Shown piece by piece: positions 6,110-6,507 of a DNA stretch of 6,507 nt. Under the pieces are notes generated by a model. It was not told the DNA's origin, did not search any database, and worked only from the letters and a program-made list of their open reading frames with translations. The position numbers and the translations under genes were made by a program. The stretch lies in the NCBI GenBank assembly GCA_934597465.1, contig CAKTSC010000079.1, positions 1 to 6,507 of the forward strand, written 5' to 3'. Origin of the DNA: an uncultured Dysosmobacter sp. (GTDB taxonomy: Bacteria; Bacillota; Clostridia; Oscillospirales; Oscillospiraceae). Numbering within the stretch: the first letter of the stretch is position 1; every line of letters begins with the position of its first letter.

Positions 6110-6507
6110 ATGCCGAGAGAACTGGACGCCTGCGCCATCGCCGAGCGCAGCCTCATCAAGAAGTACCGCAAGACCCTCTGGAACCCCTTCATCGCCGCCG
6201 TGAAGCGCTATGAGCTCATCGCCCCCGGCGACCGCATCGCGGTCTGCATCTCCGGCGGGAAGGACTCCATACTCCTGGCGAAGCTCATGCAGGAGCTCCG
6301 GCGCCACACGGAGCAGCCCTTCGAGCTGGTGTTCCTGGTGATGGATCCCGGCTACAACCCGGAGAACCGGGCCCTCATCGAAGAGAACGCCGCGAAGCTC
6401 CGCATCCCCGTCACCATCTTTGAGAGCAACATCTTCGATGTCACCGTCTCCGTTGACCGGAACCCCTGCTACCTCTGCGCCCGGATGCGCCGGGGTTTCC
6501 TCTACGC
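6110..6507 (+). CDS. ttcA: TtcA-family tRNA 2-thiolation protein (PP-loop ATPase), 3'-truncated by the window
   Basis: Translation from ATG 6110 gives 132 complete codons before the window ends. The protein has a PP-loop 'SGGKDS' (residues 48-53) preceded by the strand 'DRIAVCI', which binds and adenylates with ATP in the N-type ATP pyrophosphatase family. A C-x-x-C pair (C120, C123) sits in 'PCYLCARMRRGF', closely matching the Fe-S-ligating 'C-x-x-C-A-R-x-R-R-G' of TtcA, which makes 2-thiocytidine at tRNA position 32. TilS lacks this cysteine pair. The N-terminal 'ERSLIKKYRK...PFIAAVKRYELI' resembles Clostridia members of the family. The C-terminal half is missing, so the exact tRNA target, and whether this is a true TtcA or a paralogue, cannot be settled; the symbol is a family-level label. 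It is probably translated from the cls transcript. Confidence 0.85.
   Translation, partial: MPRELDACAIAERSLIKKYRKTLWNPFIAAVKRYELIAPGDRIAVCISGGKDSILLAKLMQELRRHTEQPFELVFLVMDPGYNPENRALIEENAAKLRIPVTIFESNIFDVTVSVDRNPCYLCARMRRGFLY

Noticed and set aside
1445..6307. A 1620-codon open reading frame on the minus strand covering most of the surface gene, the gap and cls
   Set aside because: Its codons are exactly opposite the forward codons, and its only possible stops would be forward TTA, CTA or TCA, which the G/C-biased genes avoid. The translation is Gly/His/Arg/Leu-rich with no domain, crosses a terminator and promoter, and overlaps genes with clear protein families. It is a codon-bias shadow.

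Overview
The window looks like a chromosomal segment of a high-GC Gram-positive anaerobe of the Clostridia, most like gut Oscillospiraceae. This is an inference from three things: S-layer-homology (SLH) repeats of the 'CTRAQ...FLWR' type, a Firmicutes-style cardiolipin synthase with its N-terminal membrane region, and strong G/C preference at third codon positions. All three genes lie on the + strand and happen to share one reading frame.

Region 1 (2-4291) is the 3' two-thirds or more of a very large cell-surface protein; its 5' end and signal peptide lie outside the window. From N to C it has an Ig-like domain, a second bacterial Ig-like domain, an MBG/YDG-like domain, seven tandem divergent InlB-B-type repeats, two classical InlB-B (Listeria-Bacteroides) repeats, a Gly/Pro linker, one more divergent repeat, and three SLH domains ending at the stop codon. 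The layout is that of a stalk non-covalently anchored to the cell wall, plausibly an adhesin; no enzymatic domain is visible.

Region 2 (4292-4522) is a 231-base gap. It holds a strong 16-bp terminator hairpin, a second weaker set of nested dyads, and a good sigma-70/sigma-A-type promoter (TTGCGG, 17 nt, TATAAT) followed by a clear ribosome binding site.

Region 3 (4523-6507) appears to be a two-gene transcription unit: cls, a complete cardiolipin synthase with both HKD catalytic motifs, then after 21 bases a TtcA-family PP-loop ATPase for tRNA 2-thiolation, cut off by the window end. The surface protein and this unit seem to be transcribed separately, because a terminator and a fresh promoter divide them.

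I see no tRNA, rRNA, CRISPR array, insertion sequence, toxin-antitoxin pair or defence system. Nothing here amounts to a convincing new biological system. The points most worth a second look are the modular surface protein, its uneven base composition, its near-duplicated SLH DNA, and the structured intergenic region.
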